DNA from: an uncultured Bacilli bacterium
GTDB lineage: Bacteria > Bacillota_I > Bacilli_A > RF39 > UBA660
Reading direction: 5' to 3'
DNA length: 64,000 nucleotides
Assembly: GCA_934101795.1 (NCBI GenBank)
Contig: CAKORY010000002.1
Location: 72,020 to 136,019 of the forward strand
Shown: in pieces, positions 16,553 to 24,903 of the stretch
Layout of the letters: the number at the start of each line of letters is the position of its first letter
How positions within the stretch are numbered: the first letter of the stretch is position 1
Notes under the pieces: generated by a model
Database searches by the model: none
Seen by the model: the letters and a program-made list of their open reading frames with translations, nothing else
What the model was told of the DNA's origin: nothing
Made by a program: the position numbers and the translations under genes

Positions 16553-17998
16553 ATGGCAAAGGCTAAGAAAAAGGCTAAACAAATGTTATCGTCTTTTTCA
16601 ATAATAATGATTTTAATATTTGGCCTTGGAATATTATCTCATTTACTTCCAAATGCTAAGTTTGTTGGTGATACTTTAGTTGATGGAAGTGGTACTGTTG
16701 GAGCAACTCTTTCTCAAGTTTTAATGTCTCCGATTCAAGGTTTTGAAAATGCTATAGATGTTAGTATTTTCATTATGATGCTGGGTGGTATGCTTGCGGT
16801 TATTAATAAAACTGGGGCATTAGAAACTGGTATCAAAGTTTTAGTTCATAAACTAAAAGGTAAAGAAATTTGGTTGATTCCAATTCTTATGACAGTATTT
16901 TCTGTTTGTGGTACAACTTATGGTATGCTTGAAGAAACTGTTGGATTTTATGTTTTATTATCTGCTACTATGATGGCTGCTGGTATGGATCCACTTGTTG
17001 GTTCTGCGGTTATTCTTCTTGGGGCTGGTAGTGGATGTTTGGGTTCAACAATTAACCCATTTGCAACAGGTGTTGCTTTAAGTGCTCTTCCAAAAGGGAT
17101 AACAGCTGATAATGGTTTTGTTATTCTAATTGCAACATTCTTATGGCTTACAACATTAATAGTATCTATTCTATTTGTTATGAATTATGCTAAAAAGGTT
17201 CAAAAAGATAAAGGATCAACATTCTTATCTTTAAGAGAACAAAAAAATGCTGAAAAAGCTTATGGTAGATTTGAGGATGATAAAAAAGAAGTTAAGTTAT
17301 CATCTACTCAAAAAATTACTTTAATACTATTTGCTTTAACATTCCTTGTAATGATTGTTGGATTTATTCCATGGGGTGAATTTAATATTACTATTTTTGA
17401 TAAATTTACCGGATGGTTAACTGGTTCATCACTTGGTAATTGGTGGTTCTACGAAGCTGCTTTATGGTTCTTAATTATGTCAATTATCATTGCAATTGTT
17501 AATAAACTTGGTGAAAAAGGTTTTGTTGATGCATTTGTTGATGGTGCTGATGATATGATTGGGGTTATCATGGTTATTGCAATTGCTAGAGGTGCTAGCG
17601 TACTTATGGCAGAAACTCATTTAGATAATTATATTATCTTTAATGCTGCTGATTTCTTACGTAAGCTTCCTGAACTTGCATTTGTTCCACTTAACTATTT
17701 ACTTCATGTTGTACTTTCATTCTTAGTTCCATCTAGTAGTGGACTTGCAACACTTTCTACACCAATTATTGCTCCACTTGCGGCAGAACTTGGATATAGT
17801 GTTGAAGTTTCAATTATGACTATGGTTGCTGCAAATGGTTTAGTTAATTTAATTACTCCAACTTGTGGTGCTATTATGGGTGGTCTTGCACTTGCTAAAG
17901 TAGAATACTCAACTTGGTTTAAATGGGCTATTAAACTTGTAATAGTTATAGGACTACTTAATATGTTTGTACTAAGCTTGTTTAGTTTACTTGTATAA
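16553..17998 (+). CDS. YfcC-family arginine/ornithine carrier
   Basis: This membrane protein of 481 aa has about 11-13 hydrophobic segments and is of the YfcC/DcuC-like (C4-dicarboxylate anaerobic carrier) family. Conserved GSGCLGSTINPFATGVA and the late VPSSSGLATLSTPIIAPLA blocks are visible (partial motifs GSGCLGSTINPF and SSSGLATLSTP). Members placed beside arc genes are taken to exchange arginine for ornithine, replacing the unrelated ArcD. It is the last gene of the operon, 1 nt after arcC. With the ABC importer upstream there are two possible arginine entry routes. Confidence 0.85.
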   Translation: MAKAKKKAKQMLSSFSIIMILIFGLGILSHLLPNAKFVGDTLVDGSGTVGATLSQVLMSPIQGFENAIDVSIFIMMLGGMLAVINKTGALETGIKVLVHKLKGKEIWLIPILMTVFSVCGTTYGMLEETVGFYVLLSATMMAAGMDPLVGSAVILLGAGSGCLGSTINPFATGVALSALPKGITADNGFVILIATFLWLTTLIVSILFVMNYAKKVQKDKGSTFLSLREQKNAEKAYGRFEDDKKEVKLSSTQKITLILFALTFLVMIVGFIPWGEFNITIFDKFTGWLTGSSLGNWWFYEAALWFLIMSIIIAIVNKLGEKGFVDAFVDGADDMIGVIMVIAIARGASVLMAETHLDNYIIFNAADFLRKLPELAFVPLNYLLHVVLSFLVPSSSGLATLSTPIIAPLAAELGYSVEVSIMTMVAANGLVNLITPTCGAIMGGLALAKVEYSTWFKWAIKLVIVIGLLNMFVLSLFSLLV

Positions 17999-18005
17999 TA
18001 ATTTA

Positions 18006-18036
18006 AATACTCACTTGATTGTGGGTATTTTTTTTG
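18006..18036 (+). terminator. terminator of the arginine operon
   Basis: AATACTCAC pairs with GTGGGTATT (one G-T pair) around a 6-nt loop and is followed by eight T. Confidence 0.88.
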
Positions 18037-18048
18037 TGGACTAAAATG

Positions 18049-18098
18049 AAAATTGATAGAAATGTCAATCTTAAAAATTGATGCTTTCTATCAGTTTT
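18049..18098. terminator. long hairpin, likely terminator of the minus-strand gene
   Basis: A 14-bp outer stem (18049-18062 with 18085-18098, one G-T pair) and a further inner stem (18063-18069 with 18077-18083) form a long hairpin just after the end of the minus-strand transglutaminase-like gene. T residues follow the stem on both strands, so it could serve either direction. Confidence 0.6.
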
Positions 18099-18125
18099 TA
18101 AATGAGCGTTATATAATTTAAATAA

Positions 18126-19376
18126 TTAATTATGTAAGCTCCCTTTTATTTTTCTAAGTAATGCATTTACTTTAGCTTTTTCATAAGTTTTATGATGAAT
18201 ACTTGAATTGATTGTTTTTTCTAAGTCCTCTTCTGGTTTAGGGGTAACAGCTGTTATTATTTGTTTTAATCTATCTGGCTCTATTATTTTATTTCCAAAT
18301 TGACTTATTTCTATGCTTAATTGTTCAATGTCTTCTTTAGGTCTTGGAAGATTCAAGTATTTATATATTATATAAGCATTTTTTAATGCTGTATCTTTAA
18401 TGCGTTTAAAAAATGAATATCTTTTATGTTCTATTTTTGAAATAAAAAATCTATAAAAAGAGCATCCAGTAGTTGGAATAAGTCCACATTTTTTCTTGTT
18501 TTTTTCTTCAATGACCATGGGTACTAAAAAATGTTCAATATTATTTTCGTAATCTGTATCTTCTTCATTTTTTCTTGAATCCCAGGTTGCATCAATAGCA
18601 TAAATTCCACATATATTGTATTTTGGATCATTTAAATATACAATGTTTGCTGCATGTCCTGCTGTTTTATCAGTTATATCATCCCAGTAACTTATTTCAA
18701 CGGGAATATGCAAAATATTTGCAATTGCTGCCACCAAATTAGAATATCCTGTACACACTATTTTATCCCCATTTAAAATATCAGTTATACTTCGGCTTTT
18801 ACAATACTTTTCTTCTTGATTTTCTTCATTATATATTCTTTTTTTTGCAATGTTGTAAATATAAAAAATACTTTCAGCTGGAGAATAGTTATTATCAATT
18901 GCTGTTTTAGCAAAGGATAGTAACTTGTTATAAACATCAATCATTTCTTTTAAAGTTGTTTCTCTTCCTTCATCATATTTTCTATAGAAAGTAACATTTT
19001 CAGATATAAGTGGATGAGTAATTATAGAGTATGAATCTTCAAAGTTTAGATTTGATAAGTTTAAAGCTATTTTTTCTTTATGCTCTAGAAGCTTAATAGG
19101 TAAATCTTTAATATCTAATATTTCTATCATTGGTCTTGTACCTTTTAATGCTTTAGGTAAATCAATATTTTCTAAAAGTTTGTTTATTTCTTCTTCGCTA
19201 GATAAACCAGCAATAATGTTAAAATTCTCTATGCTAAGTTGTGGGTTACTTATAAATGCTAAATACTGTTCTTCTGTTTTAAATGATAATCTTAAAACGT
19301 TATCATCAAACAAATCAGCTATTTTTTCTTTTGGATAAATATCATTTTTTGATATTATTATATCTACTTTATACAT
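18126..19376 (-). CDS. transglutaminase-like domain protein
   Basis: This protein of 416 aa carries a transglutaminase-like Cys-His-Asp core in its middle (about residues 190-275): the Cys in IVCTGYSNL, the His in AGHAANIVYL and the Asp in AIDATWD. The rest is not recognised. The N-terminal 130 residues are mixed alpha/beta without a signal peptide; the C-terminal 120 are helical and lysine-rich. Bacterial proteins of this type are usually proteases or peptide-handling enzymes rather than true cross-linkers; the substrate here is unknown. The ATG at 19376 is preferred because GCAGGGG lies just upstream; the TTG 18 nt earlier has no ribosome site. It stands alone between two oppositely oriented operons. 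Confidence 0.78.
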   Translation of the reverse strand: MYKVDIIISKNDIYPKEKIADLFDDNVLRLSFKTEEQYLAFISNPQLSIENFNIIAGLSSEEEINKLLENIDLPKALKGTRPMIEILDIKDLPIKLLEHKEKIALNLSNLNFEDSYSIITHPLISENVTFYRKYDEGRETTLKEMIDVYNKLLSFAKTAIDNNYSPAESIFYIYNIAKKRIYNEENQEEKYCKSRSITDILNGDKIVCTGYSNLVAAIANILHIPVEISYWDDITDKTAGHAANIVYLNDPKYNICGIYAIDATWDSRKNEEDTDYENNIEHFLVPMVIEEKNKKKCGLIPTTGCSFYRFFISKIEHKRYSFFKRIKDTALKNAYIIYKYLNLPRPKEDIEQLSIEISQFGNKIIEPDRLKQIITAVTPKPEEDLEKTINSSIHHKTYEKAKVNALLRKIKGSLHN

Positions 19377-19446
19377 AATAACCCCTGCTTTCAAGTAGTT
19401 ATCCTAACATTTTTACACTTGTTTGTCAATTTTTATAATTTTAAAA

Positions 19447-19476
19447 TTGAATATTAATTATTGCTTGTGCTAAAAT
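19447..19476 (+). promoter_or_regulatory. probable promoter of the pgk operon
   Basis: TTGAAT at 19447-19452 and TAAAAT at 19471-19476 are 18 nt apart, with the GGAGG ribosome site only a few bases after the expected transcript start. Confidence 0.5.
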
Positions 19477-19494
19477 AATAATGGAGGATAAGTT

Positions 19495-20619
19495 ATGAAA
19501 ACAATTAATGATATTGAAATTAAAAATAAAAGGGTAGTATTAAGACTTGATTTTAATGTTCCGGTTGAAAATGGTGTTATTAAAGATAATTCTAAGATTG
19601 TAAAAAGTTTAAAGACAATAAATTATTTACTTGAAAATAATTGTAAAGTTATTATACTTAGTCATTTTGGAAGAATAAAAAGTGAAGAAGATAAACTTAA
19701 GAATAGTTTAAAAGTTGTTGGAAAAGAACTTGCTAATCTACTTAAAAGAGATGTTAAGTTTTTAGATAATTGCTATGGCGATAAAGTAAAAAATATTGTT
19801 GATGAATCTAGTTTAGGTGAAGTAATACTTTTGGAAAATACTAGATTTATGGATGTTCCAACCAAAAAAGAAAGTGGAAATGATTTGGAACTTGCTAAAT
19901 ATTGGGCAAGTTTAGGTGATGTATATATTAATGATGCTTTTGGTTCAATGCATAGAGCTCATGCATCAACTGCAGGAATTGCTAAGTTTTTACCACATGC
20001 TATTGGTTTTTTAGTCATGGATGAACTTAAGCATTTAAACATTTTGATTTCTGAAACTCCACATCCTTTTACTGTTTTTATGGGCGGTGCAAAAGTTGAT
20101 GATAAACTGCCTATTATTAAATCATTAATTGATAGATGTGATTATTTACTTTTAGGTGGTGGTATTGCTAATTCGTTTTTAAAAGCTAAAGGTGCTGATG
20201 TTGGTAATAGTTTGGCTACTAGTGATGAAAATGTTTTAAATGAACTAAGAGAACTTATGGATAAAAATAAAGGTAAGATTGTTTTACCGGTAGATTTTAC
20301 TATTGATGATGGTGTTATCTATGATTTAGGTAATAGAAGTATTGATTTATATAAAAAATATATTGATAATAGTGAAATAATATTTGTTAATGGTACTTGT
20401 GGTAAGTTTGAAGATGAAAGATTTATGGAAGGAACTGAAAATTTGTTTAAAGCTTTAGCAACTACATCAGGAAAAGTAATTATTGGTGGTGGAGATACTG
20501 CGAGTGCCTGTAGTAAATTTGGTTTTGTAAATAAATTTTATTATATTTCTAGTGGTGGTGGTGCAACTCTTGAATATATTGCTGATGGAAATTTGAAAGC
20601 TTTAGAATGGATGAAGTAA
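19495..20619 (+). CDS. pgk: phosphoglycerate kinase
   Basis: This glycolytic enzyme of 374 aa transfers phosphate from 1,3-bisphosphoglycerate to ADP. Visible signatures are RLDFNVPVENG, ILSHFGR, ENTRFMDVP, NDAFGSMHRAHAST and the terminal ISSGGGATLEY (usual form STGGGASLE). It is about 20 residues shorter than most bacterial homologues, mainly through short loops. The tpiA gene starts 1 nt after the stop, so they are co-translated. There is no gap gene next to it, unlike the common gap-pgk-tpiA order. Confidence 0.95.
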   Translation: MKTINDIEIKNKRVVLRLDFNVPVENGVIKDNSKIVKSLKTINYLLENNCKVIILSHFGRIKSEEDKLKNSLKVVGKELANLLKRDVKFLDNCYGDKVKNIVDESSLGEVILLENTRFMDVPTKKESGNDLELAKYWASLGDVYINDAFGSMHRAHASTAGIAKFLPHAIGFLVMDELKHLNILISETPHPFTVFMGGAKVDDKLPIIKSLIDRCDYLLLGGGIANSFLKAKGADVGNSLATSDENVLNELRELMDKNKGKIVLPVDFTIDDGVIYDLGNRSIDLYKKYIDNSEIIFVNGTCGKFEDERFMEGTENLFKALATTSGKVIIGGGDTASACSKFGFVNKFYYISSGGGATLEYIADGNLKALEWMK

Positions 20620-20620
20620 A

Positions 20621-21331
20621 ATGAAGTATTTAGTTTGTAATTTTAAAAATAAATTGCTTAAGGAAGATATCTTAAAATATATTAGAAGTTTAGGAGATAT
20701 TGAAACTAAAGTTAAATTGATTTTATGTCCGCCTTCGATATATCTTGGTATGTTTGAAAAATGTAGTTATGAACTTGGTGTGCAAGATATAAGTTCTTTT
20801 ATGGATAAAACTATCACTGGAGAACTTGAAGCTAGTCAAGTAAAAAGTTTAGGTGCTAAATATGTAATAGTGGGGCATAGCGAAAGAAGAATATATAAGC
20901 ATGAAATTAATATTGATTTTATAAATAAAATTAATAATGCTGTAGAAAATGGACTTAATGTTATATACTGCATTGGTGAAACACTAAGTGATAAAGAAAA
21001 TGGAAGAACTTATGAAGTATTAGAAAAACAAATAAGTGAAGTTTTAAATAATGTGGAAATTAAGAACATTATGATTGCTTATGAACCTGTTTGGGCGATT
21101 GGTACTGGTAAAGTTCCTGAAGCAGATGAAATAAAAGAAAATATTAAGTTTATAAATGATATTTTAATGGAAAAATATGAAGAAAAGTTAGATATTTTAT
21201 ATGGTGGAAGTGTTAATGATACTAATATTAGTGAGTTATGTAATATTAAAGGATTAAATGGGTTTCTTGTTGGAGGAGCTTCTTTAGATACTAATAAGGT
21301 TAAGAGCATGCTCATAGAAATGGAGAAGTAA
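20621..21331 (+). CDS. tpiA: triosephosphate isomerase
   Basis: This enzyme of 236 aa interconverts dihydroxyacetone phosphate and glyceraldehyde 3-phosphate. The catalytic residues are kept: Asn and Lys in CNFKN (usual form GNWKMN), His in GHSERR, Glu in AYEPVWAIGTGK and the phosphate loop YGGSV. It is slightly shorter than the usual 250 residues. It is coupled to pgk. No strong terminator directly follows; the DUF4143 remnant comes next. Confidence 0.95.
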   Translation: MKYLVCNFKNKLLKEDILKYIRSLGDIETKVKLILCPPSIYLGMFEKCSYELGVQDISSFMDKTITGELEASQVKSLGAKYVIVGHSERRIYKHEINIDFINKINNAVENGLNVIYCIGETLSDKENGRTYEVLEKQISEVLNNVEIKNIMIAYEPVWAIGTGKVPEADEIKENIKFINDILMEKYEEKLDILYGGSVNDTNISELCNIKGLNGFLVGGASLDTNKVKSMLIEMEK

Positions 21332-21396
21332 TGAAAATACTTCTTTTTTAGTGCAAGTCAAAATTTGCACAATTAGGTTGATATTGTGTTAAATTT

Positions 21397-21675
21397 TTGT
21401 TGAAAGTATTGGTGCTAAGCTATATCTCTTATAGAGAAAATGATACTGGTGTAGAAGTTGATGCTATAGTCGAATTGTCTGATGGTGAATATGGTGCGAT
21501 TGAAATTAAACTTGGTTCAAATAAGATTGATGAAGCTGTTGAAAGTCTAAATAGATTTTATAATTTAGCAGAAGTTAAACCAAAATTTATGTGTGTTATT
21601 TGTGGACTTTATGATGCTGTTGTAAAAAAGTCAGAGGGAATATATGTTTTTCCAATAATTGCATTAAAACCATAA
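21397..21675 (+). pseudogene. C-terminal remnant of a DUF4143 AAA-type ATPase
   Basis: The 92 codons match the C-terminal nuclease-like part of DUF4143 ATPases: SYRENDTGVEVDAIVEL, GAIEIKLG and a terminal domain with MCVICG and YVFPI. The full proteins are about 400 residues with an N-terminal P-loop ATPase, which is absent here. The only start is a TTG without a good ribosome site, and it lies in the gap after tpiA. I read it as a decayed gene rather than a working small protein; a domain-sized antitoxin-like product cannot be excluded. Confidence 0.72.
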
Positions 21676-21686
21676 ATAATATTATT

Positions 21687-21713
21687 AAAGATAGACTTGT
21701 TTTATCTTTTTTT
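21687..21713 (+). terminator. terminator before spo0A
   Basis: AAAGATA at 21687-21693 pairs with TATCTTT at 21703-21709 and is followed by a T run. It would end the pgk-tpiA transcript. Confidence 0.7.
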
Positions 21714-21731
21714 CTTTGATTTATGACAGCA

Positions 21732-21778
21732 TTCGACATAAAATGTCAAATGTTTACGTTGCTTGACATTGTTCAACA
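21732..21778 (+). promoter_or_regulatory. 0A boxes upstream of spo0A
   Basis: TTCGACA at 21732-21738 is an exact match to the Spo0A binding box. TGTCAAA at 21744-21750 faces it with one change and TTCAACA at 21772-21778 is a third one-mismatch copy. TTGACA at 21763-21768 is a candidate -35 box, although no strong -10 is placed 17 nt later. Autoregulation of spo0A by its own product is known in Bacillus and is inferred here. Confidence 0.6.
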
Positions 21779-21864
21779 AAAGTTTTTGTAGCTTTTTGGA
21801 ATATTGTATCTTATAATGAAGTTGTGGGTGGAAGAATAAGATATATTTTGAAAGGAAAAAACAC

Positions 21865-22629
21865 ATGAAGAAAACAGTAAGAGTAGTTGTAGTAGATGAC
21901 AATGAGGCAGTGATAAGGAGTGTTAGAGAGTACTTTAAAAATAGTGATATAGTGAGTGTTGTTGGTGGTTTCACTAATGGCAAGGATGCTTTAAACTATT
22001 TATTATCTTGTCCTGAAGCATATGACTTATTAATGCTTGATTTAATTTTAACAGGTATTGATGGTATTAGAATAATTGAAGAAATGAATCATAAAAAGAT
22101 TAGTAAAAAGATAATGGTTCTATCAAGTTTTAAAGATGATTTTACTATTAGAAGGGTCCAAGCTTTAGGTGGTAGTTATTTTATGCTAAAACCAGTTGAT
22201 ATGGATGTTGTTAATAGTAGGATTATGGATTTAGTAACTCATAAGGAAGAAATAAGTATTGCAAGTTCATGTAAAATTGAAATTAAAGTAAGTTCACTTT
22301 TACATGACTTAGGTATTCCTTCACATGTAAGAGGTTACCAATATATTAGAGAGGGTGTTATGATGCTATATGCAGAAGATGGTATGGCAACACTTGTTAC
22401 TAAAGAGTTATATCCGAAGATAGCAAATAAATATCAAACAACATCTTCAAGAGTTGAGAGAGCCATTAGACACGCTATTGAAATAAGTTGGAGTCGAGGA
22501 GATATCAAGCTTATGGAAAATTTATTTGGTAATAGCATTGATTTTGATAGGAGTAGACCTACGAATGCAGAGTTTTTAACAACTATAGCAGATAGATTTA
22601 GAATGGATACGCAAGAACTAGTTATGTAA
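21865..22629 (+). CDS. spo0A: sporulation master regulator Spo0A
   Basis: This 254-aa response regulator is the master switch for sporulation. The receiver domain holds the acidic pair (VVVDDNE), the phospho-accepting Asp59 in LMLDLIL, and Lys in LKPVD. The C-terminal effector domain contains the Spo0A-specific helix-turn-helix: LYPKIANKYQTTSSRVERAIRHAIE (seen as IANKYQTTSSRVERAIRHA), the most conserved part of the family, followed by SWSRGD. Length and domain layout are normal. It is monocistronic, with 0A boxes upstream and a terminator downstream, and sits between tpiA and gpmI. Its presence implies the genome belongs to a sporulating lineage or one that recently lost sporulation. Confidence 0.96.
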   Translation: MKKTVRVVVVDDNEAVIRSVREYFKNSDIVSVVGGFTNGKDALNYLLSCPEAYDLLMLDLILTGIDGIRIIEEMNHKKISKKIMVLSSFKDDFTIRRVQALGGSYFMLKPVDMDVVNSRIMDLVTHKEEISIASSCKIEIKVSSLLHDLGIPSHVRGYQYIREGVMMLYAEDGMATLVTKELYPKIANKYQTTSSRVERAIRHAIEISWSRGDIKLMENLFGNSIDFDRSRPTNAEFLTTIADRFRMDTQELVM

Positions 22630-22652
22630 GCTTTGTTATTCAAGGCTTTTTT
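22628..22652 (+). terminator. terminator of spo0A
   Basis: AAGCTTTG pairs with CAAGGCTT (one G-T pair) and runs into TTTTTT; the stem begins within the stop codon. Confidence 0.75.
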
Positions 22653-22653
22653 A

Positions 22654-22682
22654 TTGTAATTTAAAATAGTTTGTGGTATTAT
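22654..22682 (+). promoter_or_regulatory. promoter of gpmI
   Basis: TTGTAA at 22654-22659 and TATTAT at 22677-22682 are 17 nt apart, and the ATG at 22704 follows with AAGGTGG as ribosome site. Confidence 0.6.
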
Positions 22683-22703
22683 TTTGATAGTGAAGGTGGA
22701 AAA

Positions 22704-24200
22704 ATGAAAAAAATTTTAACTATTATTTTAGATGGATTTGGTTATAGAGAGGAAGAAACAGGTAACGCCATTAAAGCAGCTCATATGAATACTTTTAATG
22801 ATATTTGGAATAAATATCCTCATGCACTTTTAGGTGCTAGTGAAGAATATGTTGGGCTTCCACATGGTCAAGCTGGTAATAGTGAAGTTGGACATATGAC
22901 TATTGGTGCAGGTAGGCTTTTAAAACAAAATGAAATATTAGTAAATGAATTTTTTGAAAATCCTGATATGGAAAATAAGAATGTTATTAAATTATTGGAA
23001 AATAAAGATAAAGATGTTCATATAATGGGGCTTTGTAGTGATGGCAATATTCATGCAGGTGTTGATGATTTTTTAAATATGTTTGATTTTTTAGTAAATA
23101 ATGGTTTTACTAAAATACATTTTCATTTGATTACTGATGGTAGAGATACTGGAGTAAAAGATGCTAATAAATATATTGATATGATAAAAGATGCTATTAA
23201 GAAGAATAAATGCGGTGATATAGCAACTGTTGCTGGTAGATATTATGCTATGGATAGAGATGAAAATTGGGATAGAACTAAAATCTATTATGACTTGGTT
23301 GTATCTGGTAAAGGTACTAGTTCTATAAATATTGAAAAAAGTATTAAGAGTAGTTATGAAAAAGGTATTACTGATGAATTTATAAAACCTATTAAATGTA
23401 GTAATAATACTATTAAAAATGGTGATATAATTATTTGGATGAATTATAGAGCTGATAGAGCTAAACAAATACTTTCTTCTATTGTTAACTGGAATTCTTT
23501 TGAAGGATTTAGTGTGCAAAATATGAAAGATACTTTAGTATTTAGTTTTTTACCTGTTGATAAAAAAATTAAAACATATAATTTGATTGAACCATTGTGT
23601 ATTAAAAACTCTTTGGGGCTTTATTTAAGCGAACTTAATTTTACTCAAGCTAGAGTTGCAGAAAGTGAAAAATTTCCACATGTTACTTACTTTTTTGATG
23701 GTGGCGTTGATGGTAAAATTAAAGGATGTGATAAGTTTCATATTCCATCACCAGATGTTGCTACGTATGATTTAAAACCTGAAATGAGTTGTGTCGAGGT
23801 TACTAAAAGGGTTATTCTATCCATGAAAAATGATTATGATTTTATTTTAGTTAATTTTGCTAATCCTGATATGGTTGGTCATACTGGTAATATGGATGCT
23901 ACTACTAAAGCTTGCATGGCTATCGATATGTGCCTTTCTAAAATAATGGAAAAAGCTGATGAAAACTTTTATAAAGTAGTTATACTTGCTGATCACGGTA
24001 ATGCTGATACAATGATTAATGAAGATGGAAGCATGTGTACTACTCATACAACTAGTTTAGTTCCGTTTATAATATGTGATGATAAAATTAAATTAAAAGA
24101 AAAAGGTACTTTGGTTAATGTTGCACCAACAATTCTTGATTATATGGATATTGCTATACCCAAAGAAATGGATGGAACTGAGTCTTTAATAATTGAATAG
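22704..24200 (+). CDS. gpmI: 2,3-bisphosphoglycerate-independent phosphoglycerate mutase
   Basis: This enzyme of 498 aa interconverts 3- and 2-phosphoglycerate using two metal ions. The alkaline phosphatase-type metal site is seen in ILDGFG at the start and ADHGNAD near the end; the phosphorylated serine is Ser60 in GNSEVGHMTIGAGR; the substrate-binding FHLITDGRD and RYYAMDRD blocks lie between. The ATG at 22704 is used because AAGGTGG lies 4-10 nt upstream; an in-frame upstream ATG at 22671 lies inside the promoter. The gene at 24210 starts 9 nt after it and may be cotranscribed. Confidence 0.96.
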   Translation: MKKILTIILDGFGYREEETGNAIKAAHMNTFNDIWNKYPHALLGASEEYVGLPHGQAGNSEVGHMTIGAGRLLKQNEILVNEFFENPDMENKNVIKLLENKDKDVHIMGLCSDGNIHAGVDDFLNMFDFLVNNGFTKIHFHLITDGRDTGVKDANKYIDMIKDAIKKNKCGDIATVAGRYYAMDRDENWDRTKIYYDLVVSGKGTSSINIEKSIKSSYEKGITDEFIKPIKCSNNTIKNGDIIIWMNYRADRAKQILSSIVNWNSFEGFSVQNMKDTLVFSFLPVDKKIKTYNLIEPLCIKNSLGLYLSELNFTQARVAESEKFPHVTYFFDGGVDGKIKGCDKFHIPSPDVATYDLKPEMSCVEVTKRVILSMKNDYDFILVNFANPDMVGHTGNMDATTKACMAIDMCLSKIMEKADENFYKVVILADHGNADTMINEDGSMCTTHTTSLVPFIICDDKIKLKEKGTLVNVAPTILDYMDIAIPKEMDGTESLIIE

Positions 24201-24209
24201 GAGGTTAAT

Positions 24210-24731
24210 ATGTATTATTATAAGGTAAAAGAAAATGAAGTATTTAAATATAAGGTTTTATTTAGTATTGAGAAAATAAGAGAACTTCAAAAAGAATTAA
24301 TTAATAATTGTGCTATAGAAGAAAAGCATGAATATATTTCCTATGGTGTGCCTTTTAGAGAAAAAGGAATTAATTATAAAAAATTTAATTATGAATTTAT
24401 TGGAGTTAAAGAAGATTTCTATGGAGATTGGGATCTTTATAAAGTTAATGTAATTGAATATGTTAATCCATACTTATATGATTTAATTGAAAAAATATTA
24501 CGAGGAGATGTTTTAGCTTTAGAAGAACTTTTCTCAAGAAAAATTGAAATGAACAAAGAAAACACCGTGAAGGATATTAATTATTATTATAATGCATTTC
24601 AACATTTATTTGATGTTATTCTTGTTGATAAAATAGACATGGAAACTTATAAGAGAATAATGGAATTTGCAGGTTTACCAGTAAGTGAAAATAAAGAAGG
24701 TTGTGAAATGATTCTTAATAGAACCAAATAA
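24210..24731 (+). CDS. hypothetical protein downstream of gpmI
   Basis: I do not recognise this soluble protein of 173 aa. It is rich in Glu, Lys, Tyr and Asn, with a helical N-terminal half and a C-terminal part ending in LPVSENKEGCEMI. There is no signal peptide or membrane segment. A strong AGGAGG precedes the ATG and it follows gpmI closely, so expression with gpmI is likely; a terminator follows. No catalytic motif is visible. Confidence 0.78.
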   Translation: MYYYKVKENEVFKYKVLFSIEKIRELQKELINNCAIEEKHEYISYGVPFREKGINYKKFNYEFIGVKEDFYGDWDLYKVNVIEYVNPYLYDLIEKILRGDVLALEELFSRKIEMNKENTVKDINYYYNAFQHLFDVILVDKIDMETYKRIMEFAGLPVSENKEGCEMILNRTK

Positions 24732-24744
24732 CAATTTAATTAAT

Positions 24745-24773
24745 AAAGTAATAATTAATTTATTGCTTTTTTA
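24745..24773 (+). terminator. terminator after the gpmI operon
   Basis: AAAGTAATAA at 24745-24754 pairs with TTATTGCTTT at 24760-24769 (one G-T pair), followed by T residues. Confidence 0.75.
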
Positions 24774-24856
24774 AAGAGTTATATACTTTTAAATTTAAAT
24801 AAATACAATGATTAAAATTAGTTCTTAACAAAATAGAAAATGTTAAGAATTTTTTC

Positions 24857-24885
24857 TTGACTTTTTTTAAAAAAATTTATATTCT
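24857..24885 (+). promoter_or_regulatory. promoter of the first prepilin-like gene
   Basis: TTGACT at 24857-24862 and TATTCT at 24880-24885 are 17 nt apart. About 50 bases around it are nearly identical to the region at 28950-29013 before the second prepilin-like gene, including the following TATAATAT and GGAGG, so both genes are probably expressed together. Confidence 0.6.
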
Positions 24886-24903
24886 TATAATATACGGAGG
24901 TTG

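Noticed and set aside
24886..24891. TATAAT before the first prepilin-like gene as its -10 box
   Set aside because: It is 23 nt from the TTGACT box and would start the transcript inside the ribosome site; the TATTCT at 17 nt spacing fits better, though mapping would decide.
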